Shown: positions 51,925 through 61,079 of the stretch, piece after piece
Numbering within the stretch: position 1 is the stretch's first letter
Layout of the letters: every line of letters begins with the position of its first letter
NCBI GenBank assembly: GCA_034435375.1
Contig: DAOTXR010000052.1
Coordinates: forward strand, 1-64,000
Direction of reading: 5' to 3'
DNA length: 64,000 nucleotides
Origin: DAOTXR01 sp034435375
GTDB lineage: Bacteria > Chloroflexota > Anaerolineae > Aggregatilineales > UBA3940
Program-made: the position numbers and the translations under genes
The notes under the pieces: generated by a model
The model's database searches: none
What the model was told of the DNA's origin: nothing
Seen by the model: only the letters and a program-made list of their open reading frames with translations

Positions 51925-51950
51925 TCGACCATTGAACAGAGTGTGACGCA

Positions 51951-51983
51951 CAGGGCGCACCGTTTGGAGTCTCAGTGTGCCCT
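51951..51983. terminator. Hairpin between convergent cysC and sufE
   Basis: CAGGGCGCAC (51951-51960) pairs with GTGCCCTG (51976-51983) with a bulge. It sits in the 86-nt gap between the two convergent genes. Confidence 0.4.
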
Positions 51984-52010
51984 GCTATTCCCCTGGCTGG
52001 CGCTGCTACC

Positions 52011-52451
52011 CTATCCAGCCAGATATTGCTTCGCCAGCGTCTGTACCATGGCGACCATGCCTGTCAGACCCTGCCCCTTGCCCATCGATATATCCTTGCC
52101 GAAGATAGTGAGCACTATATCTGGCTGCACACGGGCGACCTGCTCCGGCGGCAGGCCGGAGAGCGTCTGGTCTAGGATGGCGGCCATAGCCTTGGCCGAA
52201 AGCCCTTGGGGATTCTCAACCGCGAAGTAGAACCTAAGTGTGTTATCTGGCTGCTGATCAGCCCATACATAGACCTCGGACTCGCAGGCCGGAACGCGGT
52301 GTGCTTCGTCAAAGGGGCGTGTAGCAACCTGCTCTGGCACCGGCCTGAATCGGTCGGCGTACTCGATCAGCAGCTCGGTGCGCTCCTGTCGGTCGATCAC
52401 CTTGCTGAAATCCTCCAGCAGGTCGGCGAGCGCCTGTGGGTACTCTGACAT
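52011..52451 (-). CDS. sufE: SufE-type sulfur acceptor protein
   Basis: SufE accepts persulfide sulfur from a cysteine desulfurase and passes it to Fe-S assembly. The 146-residue protein begins MSEYPQALADLLEDF, and the active Cys56 is in HRVPACESEVYVWAD, followed by the family's AMAAILDQTLSGLPPEQV. ATG 52451 matches the family start; the frame extends farther into the rhodanese stop region. It lies 20 nt after a sulfurtransferase gene, so the two form an operon. No sufS or sufBCD is in the window. Confidence 0.93.
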   Translation of the reverse strand: MSEYPQALADLLEDFSKVIDRQERTELLIEYADRFRPVPEQVATRPFDEAHRVPACESEVYVWADQQPDNTLRFYFAVENPQGLSAKAMAAILDQTLSGLPPEQVARVQPDIVLTIFGKDISMGKGQGLTGMVAMVQTLAKQYLAG

Positions 52452-52471
52452 GTCCACTATGCGTCCTGCTG

Positions 52472-53332
52472 CTACTTCTCTATCGGCACCCCGACTAGAT
52501 TGCCCCACTCGGTCCAACTGCCGTCATAGTTGCGAACCTGCTCAAAGCCGAGCAAGTACTTCAGCACAAACCAAGTATGGCTGCTGCGCTCACCGATGCG
52601 ACAGTAGACGATCACATCATCGGAGGGTTTGAGGCCCTGCTCCTGTTCGTAGATAGCACGCAGGTCGGCGGCTGGCTTGAAGGTGCCGTCTTCGTTGACT
52701 GCACGCGCCCAGGGAACGTTTCTCGCGCCGGGGATGTGCCCGCCGCGCAATGCTCCTTCGTTGGGATAGCCTTCCATATGGAGGCGCTGGCCCGTGTACT
52801 CTGCTGGGCTGCGCACATCGACCAGCGGCAGCCCTGCTTGGATGTGTGCCAGGACAGCGTCACGGAAGGCCCGCGCTTTGCTGTCATCTCGCTCTGGGGC
52901 CTGATAGAGCGTAGGCGGGTAGACAGGCTCCTCGCGAGTCAACTCGCGGCCCTCCTGTTCCCACTTGAGGCGACCTCCATCCATAATCCTGGCGTGGGTG
53001 TGTCCAAACAACTGGAACACCCAGAAGGCATAACAAGCCCACCAGTTGTTCTTGTCACCATAAAAGACAACCGTCATGTCAGGGGTCACGCCGATGCGGG
53101 ACATCAGCGCCTCAAACCCCTGACGACCCAGATAATCGCGGCGAATGGGGTCGTTCAGGTCAGCGATCCAATCGACCTCAACTGCCCCTGGGATGTGACC
53201 CGACGCATACAGCAACTGATCCTCATTGGACTCGACGATACGGATGTTTGGGTCGCTCAGGTGTTGTGCAACCCATTCCGTCGATACGAGCACATCAGGG
53301 TGGGCATAGCCGCGGCTGTGAATATCGTTCAC
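52472..53332 (-). CDS. Sulfurtransferase with two rhodanese domains
   Basis: A 286-residue tandem rhodanese of the thiosulfate or 3-mercaptopyruvate sulfurtransferase type. The N-terminal domain (about 12-135) has lost the active Cys ([11 protein letters not shown]). The C-terminal domain (about 150-285) carries Cys244 in [12 protein letters not shown], the six-residue active loop that cradles the persulfide. The CRIGERS loop fits thiosulfate-type enzymes. It is co-transcribed with sufE and could supply or drain sulfane sulfur. Confidence 0.93.
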   Translation of the reverse strand: MNDIHSRGYAHPDVLVSTEWVAQHLSDPNIRIVESNEDQLLYASGHIPGAVEVDWIADLNDPIRRDYLGRQGFEALMSRIGVTPDMTVVFYGDKNNWWACYAFWVFQLFGHTHARIMDGGRLKWEQEGRELTREEPVYPPTLYQAPERDDSKARAFRDAVLAHIQAGLPLVDVRSPAEYTGQRLHMEGYPNEGALRGGHIPGARNVPWARAVNEDGTFKPAADLRAIYEQEQGLKPSDDVIVYCRIGERSSHTWFVLKYLLGFEQVRNYDGSWTEWGNLVGVPIEK

Positions 53333-53517
53333 GACACTTCCTCCTCCCAGAGCAGCGCTGAGCGGGTTAATAAAACAGATAAAAAGCGATTCTATTGGAT
53401 ATTAGCGTGTCGGGGTGGCAAAAACAACAGCCTTCACGTTGTCAGAAGGCCATTGGCTTCGGGGGATTCTACTCTGTCATCGCGGATGTTTTTGTTCAAC
53501 TTTTAACACAACATCGC

Positions 53518-53523
53518 TATAAT
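53518..53523 (+). promoter_or_regulatory. Leaderless -10 element of the darA-like gene
   Basis: TATAAT followed by 6 nt and the ATG at 53530. The -35 (TTCAAC at 53495-53500, 17-bp spacing) is weak. Confidence 0.6.
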
Positions 53524-53529
53524 AGAGCC

Positions 53530-53856
53530 ATGAAGATGATACTGGCCGTCGTTCAGAGTATTGATGCCGACTCTGCCATGACTGCACTGGTCAGGGCAGG
53601 GTATCATGTTACGCGCATGGCCTCAACCGGGGGCTTCTTTCGTCAGGGCAATACCACGCTGCTAATTGGGGTCGAGGATGATCAGGTCGATCCTGTGATC
53701 GAGGTGCTGAAAGGTGTGTGCCACCAACGCACTCGTCTGTTGCCCGTCAGTATGGACCCCGTCGAACCAATGTCGGCCATTGGTGGCTATGTTGAGGTGC
53801 CGGTGGGTGGAGCGACGATCTTCGTCTTCCCCGTGGAACGCTTCGAGCACATCTAG
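53530..53856 (+). CDS. darA: Cyclic-di-AMP receptor, DarA/PstA family
   Basis: A 108-residue PII-like protein of the DUF970 (DarA/PstA) family, which binds cyclic di-AMP. The ligand-binding region matches the family in STGGFFRQGNTTLLIG, and the end reads GATIFVFPVERFEHI. PII-like trimers change loop shape on binding; the downstream target is unknown even in Firmicutes. Its presence predicts a diadenylate cyclase elsewhere. The ATG follows a -10 element by 6 nt, and its stop codon overlaps the stop of the convergent PIG-L gene. Confidence 0.9.
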   Translation: MKMILAVVQSIDADSAMTALVRAGYHVTRMASTGGFFRQGNTTLLIGVEDDQVDPVIEVLKGVCHQRTRLLPVSMDPVEPMSAIGGYVEVPVGGATIFVFPVERFEHI

Positions 53857-54659
53857 ATTTGTTGAGCGCTGCTTTCTGTTCTGATCCACACACGCTCGCC
53901 ACCAACCTGGCTTAGGTGGCGACGCAGGGCGTTGGACATGGCCTCCGGGCTTTTCCAGAAGGTGCTGATCTGCGACTCATAAGCAGCCACGGCGCGAATC
54001 TTGGCTGCAAGCGCAACCTCATCTAGCGCAGTAACGATCGACTTCCAGCCGTGCCGGTCGCCCAGCGCCGCCTCGACAGTCCTGGCGTCGGCAGCATAGG
54101 GGTAATCCTCGTAGTAGCAGATCCTCTCTGGAGCAAGTTTCCAGCTCTCGACGGCTTGCCGCACAATTTGGTGGTCGACATGATGGCCTGCGCCCAGTGG
54201 CACGACCAGCCTTGCGCCAGCAGGCAGAGGGGGCACACGGCTCAATGCTGCGAGAGCTGGATCGGCAGGATGAATAGCGCCAAAGATGGCTGCCTCGCTG
54301 TCGTAGAGTGCTTGATCTGTGCTAGGTTCTGTGCGGTAGATACAGTCAGGCAGGTCAAAATGGATGACTCGGATAGCCGGGCTAAGCGCGGCGATGGCCT
54401 GCAGGTCTTCGGCACGGCGCATGGCAGGCGGGTCGGAGAAATCCAAGCCAGGCGGCGCGGACGCCCGCCAACGGTCATGGAGCCTCTGTGCAAACCGTGA
54501 GAGCCTATGATCAGAGGGTGGGCTGGCAGCAAAGATGGTGAGTATGGCCACTGCCTCGCCATGCTGCGCCTGCTGGTAGATCATCCCACCACAGCTCAGA
54601 ACTGCGTCATCTAGGTGTGGTGAGAGGTAGATATATCGTACATCAGGCCAGGTCAGCAT
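53853..54659 (-). CDS. PIG-L family deacetylase
   Basis: A 268-residue protein of the GlcNAc-PI/LmbE deacetylase family. The zinc-binding motif is YLSPHLDDAVLSCGG (His-x-x-Asp) near residue 15, and the second ligand region is PLGAGHHVDHQIVRQAV. Members remove acetyl from GlcNAc-inositol, bacillithiol or antibiotic precursors. ATG 54659 is chosen because it lies just before the motif, as in relatives; the frame stays open back into prfA. It follows prfA by 22 nt. Confidence 0.88.
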   Translation of the reverse strand: MLTWPDVRYIYLSPHLDDAVLSCGGMIYQQAQHGEAVAILTIFAASPPSDHRLSRFAQRLHDRWRASAPPGLDFSDPPAMRRAEDLQAIAALSPAIRVIHFDLPDCIYRTEPSTDQALYDSEAAIFGAIHPADPALAALSRVPPLPAGARLVVPLGAGHHVDHQIVRQAVESWKLAPERICYYEDYPYAADARTVEAALGDRHGWKSIVTALDEVALAAKIRAVAAYESQISTFWKSPEAMSNALRRHLSQVGGERVWIRTESSAQQI

Positions 54660-54681
54660 AGACCACCGGGCGTGGGCGGGG

Positions 54682-55749
54682 TCACGCGCTGGCTTGCTGA
54701 AGCCGCTCCGCCTGGTCGCGGGTGGCCAGCTCGTCGATAAACTCGTCGAGGCTTCCATCCATGAACGCGGGCAGATTGTACGTGCTGAGATTGATGCGGT
54801 GGTCGGTGACGCGGTTCTGGGGATAGTTGTAGGTCCGGATCTTTTCCGCGCGGTCGCCGCTGCCCACCATCGACCGACGGGCAGCGTCCTGCTCCTCGTG
54901 CACGCGACGCTGCTCCATGTCATACAGCCGGGCGCGCAGGATGCTCATGGCGCGCAGCAGGTTCTGCGTCTTGCTGCGTTCGTCCTGACACTGCACGATA
55001 ATCCCAGTGGGCTTGTGGTGGATTCGGATGGCGGTCTCGTTCTTCTGCACATGCTGGCCGCCCGCGCCACTGGAGCGAAAGGTGTCGATCTCGAGGTCTT
55101 TTTCGTCGATCTTAACCTCGACCTCATCCATTTCGGCCAGCACGGCTACTGTGGCCGTGCTGGTGTGGATGCGTCCCTGGCTCTCGGTGACAGGCACCCG
55201 CTGCACGCGATGCACGCCGCTCTCGTACTTAAGGCGCGAATAAGCCCCACGCCCCTTGATCTCAAAGATGACCTCTTTAAAGCCCCCCACGCCAGTTTCG
55301 TGGCTGTCGAGGACTTCCACCTTCCAGCCTTGCTGCTCGGCGTAGCGGGTGTACATGCGGAACAGGTCAGCCGCGAAGATTCCGGCCTCGTCGCCGCCCG
55401 CCCCTGCCCGGATCTCCACAATCACGCTTTTCTCGTCGCGCGGGTCTCTGGGTAGGAGCAAAAGACGCAGCTCCTGCTCAAGCTGGTCGCGGCGCTCGCG
55501 AAGGCTGGCCAGTTCCTCACGAGCCAGATCGCGCAACTCGGCGTCGTCGGACTCGATCAGCTCTTCAGCTTGAGCAATCTGCTCCTGGATGGCCCGATAC
55601 TTGTAGTATCCCTCGGCGATGGGCTGGAGGGTGCTGCGCTCTTGGGCATATTCGGCTACTTTCTCGTAGTCAGCAGTCACCTTCGGATCGGCCAGCAGGC
55701 GCTCAATCTCTTCATAGCGGGCAGCGACGCCCGCAAGCTTGTCCAACAT
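54682..55749 (-). CDS. prfA: Peptide chain release factor 1
   Basis: RF1 reads UAA and UAG stop codons and triggers peptide release. The 355-residue protein has the GGQ catalytic motif at 230-232 (SSGAGGQHVQKNETA) and the RF1-type codon-reading tripeptide region VPVTES (186-188 PVT, where the common form is PAT). The UV-exposed coiled N-terminus (about 10-100) is normal. ATG 55749 fits the family start MLDKL. It is downstream of prmC, whose product methylates the GGQ glutamine. Confidence 0.96.
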   Translation of the reverse strand: MLDKLAGVAARYEEIERLLADPKVTADYEKVAEYAQERSTLQPIAEGYYKYRAIQEQIAQAEELIESDDAELRDLAREELASLRERRDQLEQELRLLLLPRDPRDEKSVIVEIRAGAGGDEAGIFAADLFRMYTRYAEQQGWKVEVLDSHETGVGGFKEVIFEIKGRGAYSRLKYESGVHRVQRVPVTESQGRIHTSTATVAVLAEMDEVEVKIDEKDLEIDTFRSSGAGGQHVQKNETAIRIHHKPTGIIVQCQDERSKTQNLLRAMSILRARLYDMEQRRVHEEQDAARRSMVGSGDRAEKIRTYNYPQNRVTDHRINLSTYNLPAFMDGSLDEFIDELATRDQAERLQQASA

Positions 55750-55773
55750 ATTCAGTTCGGCTCCCACAAGAGT

Positions 55774-55800
55774 CACGCCCCGCAATGGCGTCGGGGCGTG
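55774..55800 (-). terminator. Hairpin between tsaC and prfA
   Basis: CACGCCCCG (55774-55782) and CGGGGCGTG (55792-55800) form a perfect 9-bp stem, 25 nt upstream of prfA. There is no long U-tract, so readthrough into prfA is possible. Confidence 0.5.
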
Positions 55801-55868
55801 GTGCCCAAACCAACAGGCAGTGGAGATTATAGCAGGCGCTTACAGGGGCAACAAGGAGCTACAACGTT

Positions 55869-56489
55869 TCAGCCCTCCAACGCGCGGCGTAGCACCACCT
55901 CATCGAGTGGGCCGGAGCGCACAACCTTCAGCGCTCCACCGCTCACGTCAACCACGGTAGATGGCACCCCTCCGGGGCACCGGCCACCGTCGAGTATCAA
56001 GTCGGCAGCCTTGCCCAGTGCAGCGGCAGCTTCCCATGCTGTGAGGGCGCTGGGCTGATTGGATAGATTGGCGCTGGTGACAGCCAGCGCACCCCCGCAG
56101 GCGCGGATTGTTGCCCGAGCAGAAGCATGATCGGGGACTCGCACTCCGACTGTTGGCAGCGACGAGACGATAGCCGGTATCTCTGGAAGCTTCGGCACAG
56201 CGATAGTTAGCGGCCCTGGCCAGAAGGCTGCGGCCAACTGGCGGGCGATCGGCGGCACTTCAGACGCCACACTGACCATGTAGCCAGAATCGGCCAGCAA
56301 GATCGGGATGGCGCGGTCGGGAGGGCGACGTTTGGCAGCATACAGTGCTGCAACGGCATCTGGCTGCCACAGGTCGGCGGCGATGCCGTAGACAGTGTCG
56401 GTAGGCAGGATCACCAGCCCTCCGGAACGGATCACCTGGGCAGCCAGGGCTGGGGCGCGGGGATCGTCAGCGGACAGCCACTCAGTCAC
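55869..56489 (-). CDS. tsaC: Threonylcarbamoyl-AMP synthase
   Basis: A 206-residue Sua5/YrdC/TsaC-family protein. It makes threonylcarbamoyl-AMP, the donor for the t6A37 modification of ANN-decoding tRNAs. Family features are GGLVILPTDTVYGIAAD near the start, KRRPPDRAIPILL, FWPGPLTIAVPK and SANLSNQPS. It lacks the Sua5 C-terminal domain. Its ATG overlaps the prmC stop by 4 bp, so the pair is translationally coupled. This prmC-tsaC order is common in bacteria. Confidence 0.94.
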   Translation of the reverse strand: MTEWLSADDPRAPALAAQVIRSGGLVILPTDTVYGIAADLWQPDAVAALYAAKRRPPDRAIPILLADSGYMVSVASEVPPIARQLAAAFWPGPLTIAVPKLPEIPAIVSSLPTVGVRVPDHASARATIRACGGALAVTSANLSNQPSALTAWEAAAALGKAADLILDGGRCPGGVPSTVVDVSGGALKVVRSGPLDEVVLRRALEG

Positions 56490-57343
56490 GTCGTTTCTAC
56501 CACCACGATCCGGTCCAGCCCAGCCAGGTCAGGCAGCACGCTGATCTGAGCTTGAGGAAAGGCCATGTGGCATAGGTCGGTCACACGCAGGCCCTGATCC
56601 TGCCCAACCTCTAGCACTAACAACCCACCTGGAACCAGGCGGGCGGGAGCTTGAGCAAGGAGCCTGCGCACCAGGACGAGTCCATCATCCCCGCCGTCAA
56701 GTGCGACACGTGGCTCCCAGCGGCCCACCTCCAGCGCAGCAAGCTCCTCGCGGTTGATGTACGGCAGGTTGGCGGCGATCGCGTCAAATGGCCCAACCAA
56801 CGCGCCGAGCAGGTCGCCCACCACAAGACCCACCCGATCGATCACACCATGTCTGGTGGCGTTGTAAGCGGCGATCAAGATGGCATCCCAAGAGATTTCG
56901 ACGGCTGCCACCTGTGCACTGGGCAGCTTGACAGCCAACGTGATCGCAATGGCCCCACTCCCCGTGCCCACATCCACCAGTCGCGGCACAGGCAGATTGC
57001 GCTCCCGTATCCAGTCCAGCACGGTGTCGACCACAGCTTCAGTTTCGGGACGAGGAACCAACACGTCAGGTGTGACACTGAAGGCCAGGCCGCAGAACTC
57101 GCGTTCGCCAAGGAGATATGCTAGTGGCTCACCTACCGATGCACGCTCCAGAAGCGTGACGAAGCGTGCCGCTTCACTGGCACTCAACGCGGATTCGCGG
57201 TGGGCCAGCAACCAGGCACGACCACGTCCTACCACGTGTGCCAGCAGTGCCTGCACGACGGTGGGGGTCAACCCGGTGTGGCTGCCAACGCTCCACTGCT
57301 GGGCGTGGGCCAATGCCTCGCCAACAGTACTCGGCAGCGCCAT
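56486..57343 (-). CDS. prmC: Release factor glutamine methyltransferase PrmC
   Basis: PrmC methylates the GGQ glutamine of release factors using SAM. The 285-residue protein has an N-terminal helical domain (1-70), VPRPETEAVVD, the SAM-binding VDVGTGSGAIAI at 123-134 and the substrate-binding NPPY motif as NLPY at 192-195. The NxPY variant keeps the residues that contact glutamine. ATG 57343 is chosen over 57367 because GGAGG sits 5 nt upstream and the upstream gene ends at 57345. prfA is two genes downstream. Confidence 0.93.
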   Translation of the reverse strand: MALPSTVGEALAHAQQWSVGSHTGLTPTVVQALLAHVVGRGRAWLLAHRESALSASEAARFVTLLERASVGEPLAYLLGEREFCGLAFSVTPDVLVPRPETEAVVDTVLDWIRERNLPVPRLVDVGTGSGAIAITLAVKLPSAQVAAVEISWDAILIAAYNATRHGVIDRVGLVVGDLLGALVGPFDAIAANLPYINREELAALEVGRWEPRVALDGGDDGLVLVRRLLAQAPARLVPGGLLVLEVGQDQGLRVTDLCHMAFPQAQISVLPDLAGLDRIVVVETT

Positions 57344-57344
57344 G

Positions 57345-58697
57345 TCAACCTCCAACAGTGCCAGCATCGCGGCGAGCTTGTTCGAGCGCTGCCTGCACCT
57401 CAGCGAAGCTTGTCATGCCGCGCACTGTAGCAATGAACTCGTGGAGTGAGGCGCTGTAGTAGCGCAGTTCACGCAGCGCCGGGCCGATGGGATCCGATCC
57501 AGTCGCGCCAGGTTCGTCAGCATACGAGCCATAGAAAGCAAAGTAAGCCTGATTCAGTTTGCGGATGCGGTAACCGTTCTGAACGAACAGCGCCCGCCGC
57601 TCCTCCATATACTGCTCAGCCTCTTCGATTCGTCCGGCAGCCAGGAGTTCATCGACATGCACTCGTGTCTCATGCATCTCGGCGCGAAAGTCGAAGGCAG
57701 CTGGCTCAGACGGCTGCGGCGCAGGTTCCTCAAGAGGGCGTGGTGTGTAGTCTGGGGGCGGTCCGGCCAGGTCGGGGTAATAGCGATTCAACACTGCCCA
57801 GCCTAATTCCCTGCCGACGATGCTTGCCACTGTCTCATTTATTGTGTAGAGATCGGGTGTCGTGCCGTAACGGATGCCCAGCGGATAGAAGCTCAGGTAG
57901 TGGTGAGTCCACTCGTGGGCGCTGATCTCAAACACGTGCGGCAAGTAGCCGGTCTCGATCAGCATGGCAGGCCATACAGCCAACCCACCGAGTGGAACGA
58001 TCAGCGACGAGACATCCAGCTCATCATCCACACTGGCTTCAACCCTCTCCTGTTGGTCAACGGTCAGGCCGTGTTCCAGCGGGTAAGCGCCTAAGCGTTC
58101 GATCCGGTCGCGGGGAGAGATGATGAGCATCGATGGTAGCTCGGTGAAACGGATCTGGACTGGTGGAAAGACCTCACCCCCTGCGCCGAAACCATATTCG
58201 ACTAGCAATTCCGAGACCTGGGCCTGAATGATTGCTTCGGCCAGAGCCTGTTGAGAGTGCTGCTCCAGACGTAGAATGTCACGCCTGGCTCGTAAGTCGG
58301 CGCTGGCAGCTTCGGGGTCGGCAACAGTGGGGTCGGTGTAGATGTCCTGAACCTGGCTCTCAAGTTGGTGGATGTCATAGACAAGTAGGATGTAGTTGCG
58401 GACAAATTGGAGGCGTTCCTCCTCGGCCATATAGCGCTGCGATCCCACGGCAGCGTTAAGCGCCTTGTCTGCCAGGGCGTTTGTCTCCCACTGTACAAAG
58501 TCAAAAAGGTGATCGCGTGCTATACCCAGCGCCTGGAAGGAGCGATCAGACAAGTCAGGGCGCACGCCTGGCACAGCCACTAGAAACAACCCGGCCAGGA
58601 CGGCCATCCCTAAACCGCGTCCGAAGGAGTGCCAGTCCCATCTCGTGAGCGTCTGTGTGAAACGCTTAAGCCGCGCGATCACGCAGCGAAGTTCCAT
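57345..58697 (-). CDS. Membrane-anchored HExxH zinc-peptidase-like protein
   Basis: A 450-residue protein with one N-terminal transmembrane helix (about 28-44) and a large, presumably extracytoplasmic part. A metallopeptidase motif His261-Glu262-x-x-His265 lies in ISAHEWTHHYLSF. Downstream acids in INETVASIVGRELG (Glu288 and Glu297) could supply the third zinc ligand, as in gluzincins. Helical flanks (about 90-165 and 335-440) are unassigned. Family unknown. Its stop is 1 nt upstream of the prmC start. Confidence 0.7.
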   Translation of the reverse strand: MELRCVIARLKRFTQTLTRWDWHSFGRGLGMAVLAGLFLVAVPGVRPDLSDRSFQALGIARDHLFDFVQWETNALADKALNAAVGSQRYMAEEERLQFVRNYILLVYDIHQLESQVQDIYTDPTVADPEAASADLRARRDILRLEQHSQQALAEAIIQAQVSELLVEYGFGAGGEVFPPVQIRFTELPSMLIISPRDRIERLGAYPLEHGLTVDQQERVEASVDDELDVSSLIVPLGGLAVWPAMLIETGYLPHVFEISAHEWTHHYLSFYPLGIRYGTTPDLYTINETVASIVGRELGWAVLNRYYPDLAGPPPDYTPRPLEEPAPQPSEPAAFDFRAEMHETRVHVDELLAAGRIEEAEQYMEERRALFVQNGYRIRKLNQAYFAFYGSYADEPGATGSDPIGPALRELRYYSASLHEFIATVRGMTSFAEVQAALEQARRDAGTVGG

Positions 58698-58761
58698 AGC
58701 TTACCCGCCTGCCAGCTTCTCAGCATGTGCAGTGAGTATATCCATCCAGATTACAAACCTG

Positions 58762-60105
58762 CTACCCGGCCAGCACAGCGATGCCTCTGATCAAACTGAT
58801 CAGGAGCAGGAGGACATCCAGCGCAGCGATGGCTGCAAACACGCCCACTCGCATCGAGAGCACCCCCTCTTTTGGCGTGTCAACCTCAAGGACAAGGCCA
58901 ACAAGAAAAACAGGCAGGAGGGTGATCACGTAAATGATGCCGAAGACCAGCCCAAAGCTTAGGCCAAAAGCCGCGATTCCAGGAAGACTCGCAGCCAGGT
59001 AGCTTCCGGCCGCAGCCAGTTGCTGCCCCCAACCGGCCGCGATCAGTGGGAAAGCTAGGCTGCGCAGCTGAACAACGGCAAACGCCAGTGTGACTGTGGC
59101 TGGGACTATGGCCACCCCTGCGGCGGTGCTGCCCACAGCCCTGTCGATGTCCGCTTTGACCAGGATGATGCCTGTCCCAGCGTTGAGCGCCAGGGCCGCG
59201 ATCAGCAGAACTGGCATGCCAGTCCACAACATACCCGCTGTGAAGAATCCAAGGATACTTGTCATGCTACCAGCGAGAACAAGGGCTATCTCAGGGACGT
59301 CGTTAGCTGATGCCCATCCGAGGAGCACCCAAGAGACAAGCACCACGAGGGTGGGCATCCAGGCCAGCAGTGATAGCGGCTTGCCTGCCGCCAGGCCCAG
59401 GCCCAGCGTGGCGGCGAGAAGGGGCAGGAGCAGCAACGTGCCCAGGGCGCCGCCACCAACACTAGCTACCTCTTTCTCACTGGCCAGTGCTCGATAGGCT
59501 GCAAAACGGGTGGGTGAGAAGAACAGCCATTGGAGCAGCCTCCACTGGTCGAGTGGATTCCAGGCAGAGAGAATTGCTGCCTGAGCCATCTCTCCCTCTG
59601 CTGGGGATGATAGGCTCTCGGTGGTGATCGCCGCAGGTGTTGAGGGCTGTTGCAATGGCTGTATCTCAAGCGGCGGTAGAGCCTCCGGTGTTCTCATTCC
59701 GATCAGGTTGCTGCCTCTGGCAATGGCAGCAGGAGCATCGACATTATTGGCTGTGGATGGTAGCGGATCGGGGGGTGGCGACGTCCCGGCAGCGATCAGC
59801 GCCCACACATAGGCTTGGAGCGCGTTGACCTGCTGGGGATCGGGTGGATGAGAGCGCGAGATCTCCTCAGCTAGCGCCAACAGCCCGCGCGCCTGCGGGT
59901 AGTCAGGCACCAGTGCCAGTGTTCCATGCAGCGAGGCGACGGCGTCCTCCCAGTGACTGTCCTCGATAAAGTCCAGGGCGGCCTCAAAGAGGTGGTCGGC
60001 GCGCTGCCGATCCTGTGGGCTGAGACGTCGTCCTTGCCTGCCCCCAAGCTGGGGTTCCTGCCCGCCGGGTTGCGTCTCGCTGGATGGTTGATCTGAAGAT
60101 GTCAC
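58762..60105 (-). CDS. Multi-helix membrane protein with N-terminal TPR-like segment
   Basis: A 447-residue protein. Residues about 30-95 read like a tetratricopeptide-type helix pair (HLFEAALDFIEDSHWEDAVASL and LALVPDYPQARGLLALAEE). A polar linker follows, and then about six or seven transmembrane helices (about 220-447) with a Yip1-like distribution. The combination is known in Chloroflexota, but the function is unknown. A TATAAT lies about 35 nt upstream of the ATG. Separated by 64 nt from the next gene. Confidence 0.65.
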   Translation of the reverse strand: MTSSDQPSSETQPGGQEPQLGGRQGRRLSPQDRQRADHLFEAALDFIEDSHWEDAVASLHGTLALVPDYPQARGLLALAEEISRSHPPDPQQVNALQAYVWALIAAGTSPPPDPLPSTANNVDAPAAIARGSNLIGMRTPEALPPLEIQPLQQPSTPAAITTESLSSPAEGEMAQAAILSAWNPLDQWRLLQWLFFSPTRFAAYRALASEKEVASVGGGALGTLLLLPLLAATLGLGLAAGKPLSLLAWMPTLVVLVSWVLLGWASANDVPEIALVLAGSMTSILGFFTAGMLWTGMPVLLIAALALNAGTGIILVKADIDRAVGSTAAGVAIVPATVTLAFAVVQLRSLAFPLIAAGWGQQLAAAGSYLAASLPGIAAFGLSFGLVFGIIYVITLLPVFLVGLVLEVDTPKEGVLSMRVGVFAAIAALDVLLLLISLIRGIAVLAG

Positions 60106-60139
60106 TGGACTTCCTCATGCGCGACCGTGTCTGCCATTC

Positions 60140-60145
60140 ATTATA
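60140..60145 (-). promoter_or_regulatory. -10 element of the 58762-60105 gene
   Basis: TATAAT on the minus strand, 34 nt upstream of the ATG at 60105. The -35 is unclear. Confidence 0.45.
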
Positions 60146-60269
60146 CCCACTTGTCTCGTGAAGGCAGCGGATGAAGGGTTGCAAACCGGCCTGGACGACA
60201 TTATAGTCATGGCGAGCTGCCCCGGCGTGTGAGCGGCGTGTTCGGGGCGCTGTTTTGCTTGAGGGATGG

Positions 60270-61076
60270 GTGTTGATCCGTCGCGGGGTGGACTGGTTGA
60301 ATCGGGGTGTTCTACGCCTCCGGCTGGCGTTGGTAATCGCTGCATTGCTTGCTGTTGGGGTGCTGTACGCGGCCTCCAGGGCGTTCTACCGGCTGCGTCA
60401 GCTCAACGACCCGCGTTTCCAGGCTCTGATGGAATGGGGCAGCAGTGACAGCGAGGCCCGCCGACAGATGATCACTGTTCAGCGAGAGCCATGTCCTGGG
60501 GCGCCATTTATTCTGCCCGCTGAGGGTTACATTGGCCTGCTGTATGCCGATCCACGTCCGCCATACTCAGAGGCCCATCCCCATCAGGGAATCGACATCT
60601 TCAGCCTAGGCGATGCTGGTGAGACTCCAGTCTATGCGGCCTATGATGGCTACCTGACGCGCGAGCCTGGCTGGAAAAGTGCGCTAATTGTTCGGGTGCC
60701 AGAGGATCCACTGCAGCCAGGGCGGCAAATCTGGTTGTACTACACCCACATGGCCGACGAGTCGGGCGAGAACGACTACATTGTGGATGCCTTCCCGCCT
60801 GGGACGCGAGAGGTTTTTGTCGAGCGAGGCACACTGTTAGGCTATACCGGCAACTACAGCGGCAGTCCAACGCGCCGGGTATGGGTCCATCTGCACTTCT
60901 CAATTGTGCTTGACAATGGCGCCGGGGGGTATGCCAACGAACTAGAGTTCGACAACACCATCGATCCGTCCCGTTACCTGGGGATGGCCGTCAACGTTGG
61001 ATGCGCCGATGAAATCCCGGCTTGCACGCTCCACCCTCTTTGCCCAGAAGCGGTGCTAGGTTTAGGCGGCGGTTGA
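60270..61076 (+). CDS. Membrane-anchored M23 peptidase-fold protein
   Basis: A roughly 268-residue protein with an N-terminal anchor (about 15-38) and an M23-like domain at about 75-240. HPHQGIDIF supplies the first zinc-ligand pair, and VWVHLHFSIV holds the HxH motif. The acidic/serine positions seem intact, so it may be an active peptidoglycan endopeptidase. The C-terminus has a Cys pair (NVGCADEIPACTLHPLC). The start is uncertain: GTG 60270 has GAGGG 4 nt upstream, while TTG 60255 and TTG 60273 are alternatives. Confidence 0.78.
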   Translation: MLIRRGVDWLNRGVLRLRLALVIAALLAVGVLYAASRAFYRLRQLNDPRFQALMEWGSSDSEARRQMITVQREPCPGAPFILPAEGYIGLLYADPRPPYSEAHPHQGIDIFSLGDAGETPVYAAYDGYLTREPGWKSALIVRVPEDPLQPGRQIWLYYTHMADESGENDYIVDAFPPGTREVFVERGTLLGYTGNYSGSPTRRVWVHLHFSIVLDNGAGGYANELEFDNTIDPSRYLGMAVNVGCADEIPACTLHPLCPEAVLGLGGG

Positions 61077-61079
61077 TCC

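Noticed and set aside
54660..54923. Extended N-terminus of the PIG-L protein
   Set aside because: This part lies in another frame of prfA, and the zinc motif belongs near the N-terminus.
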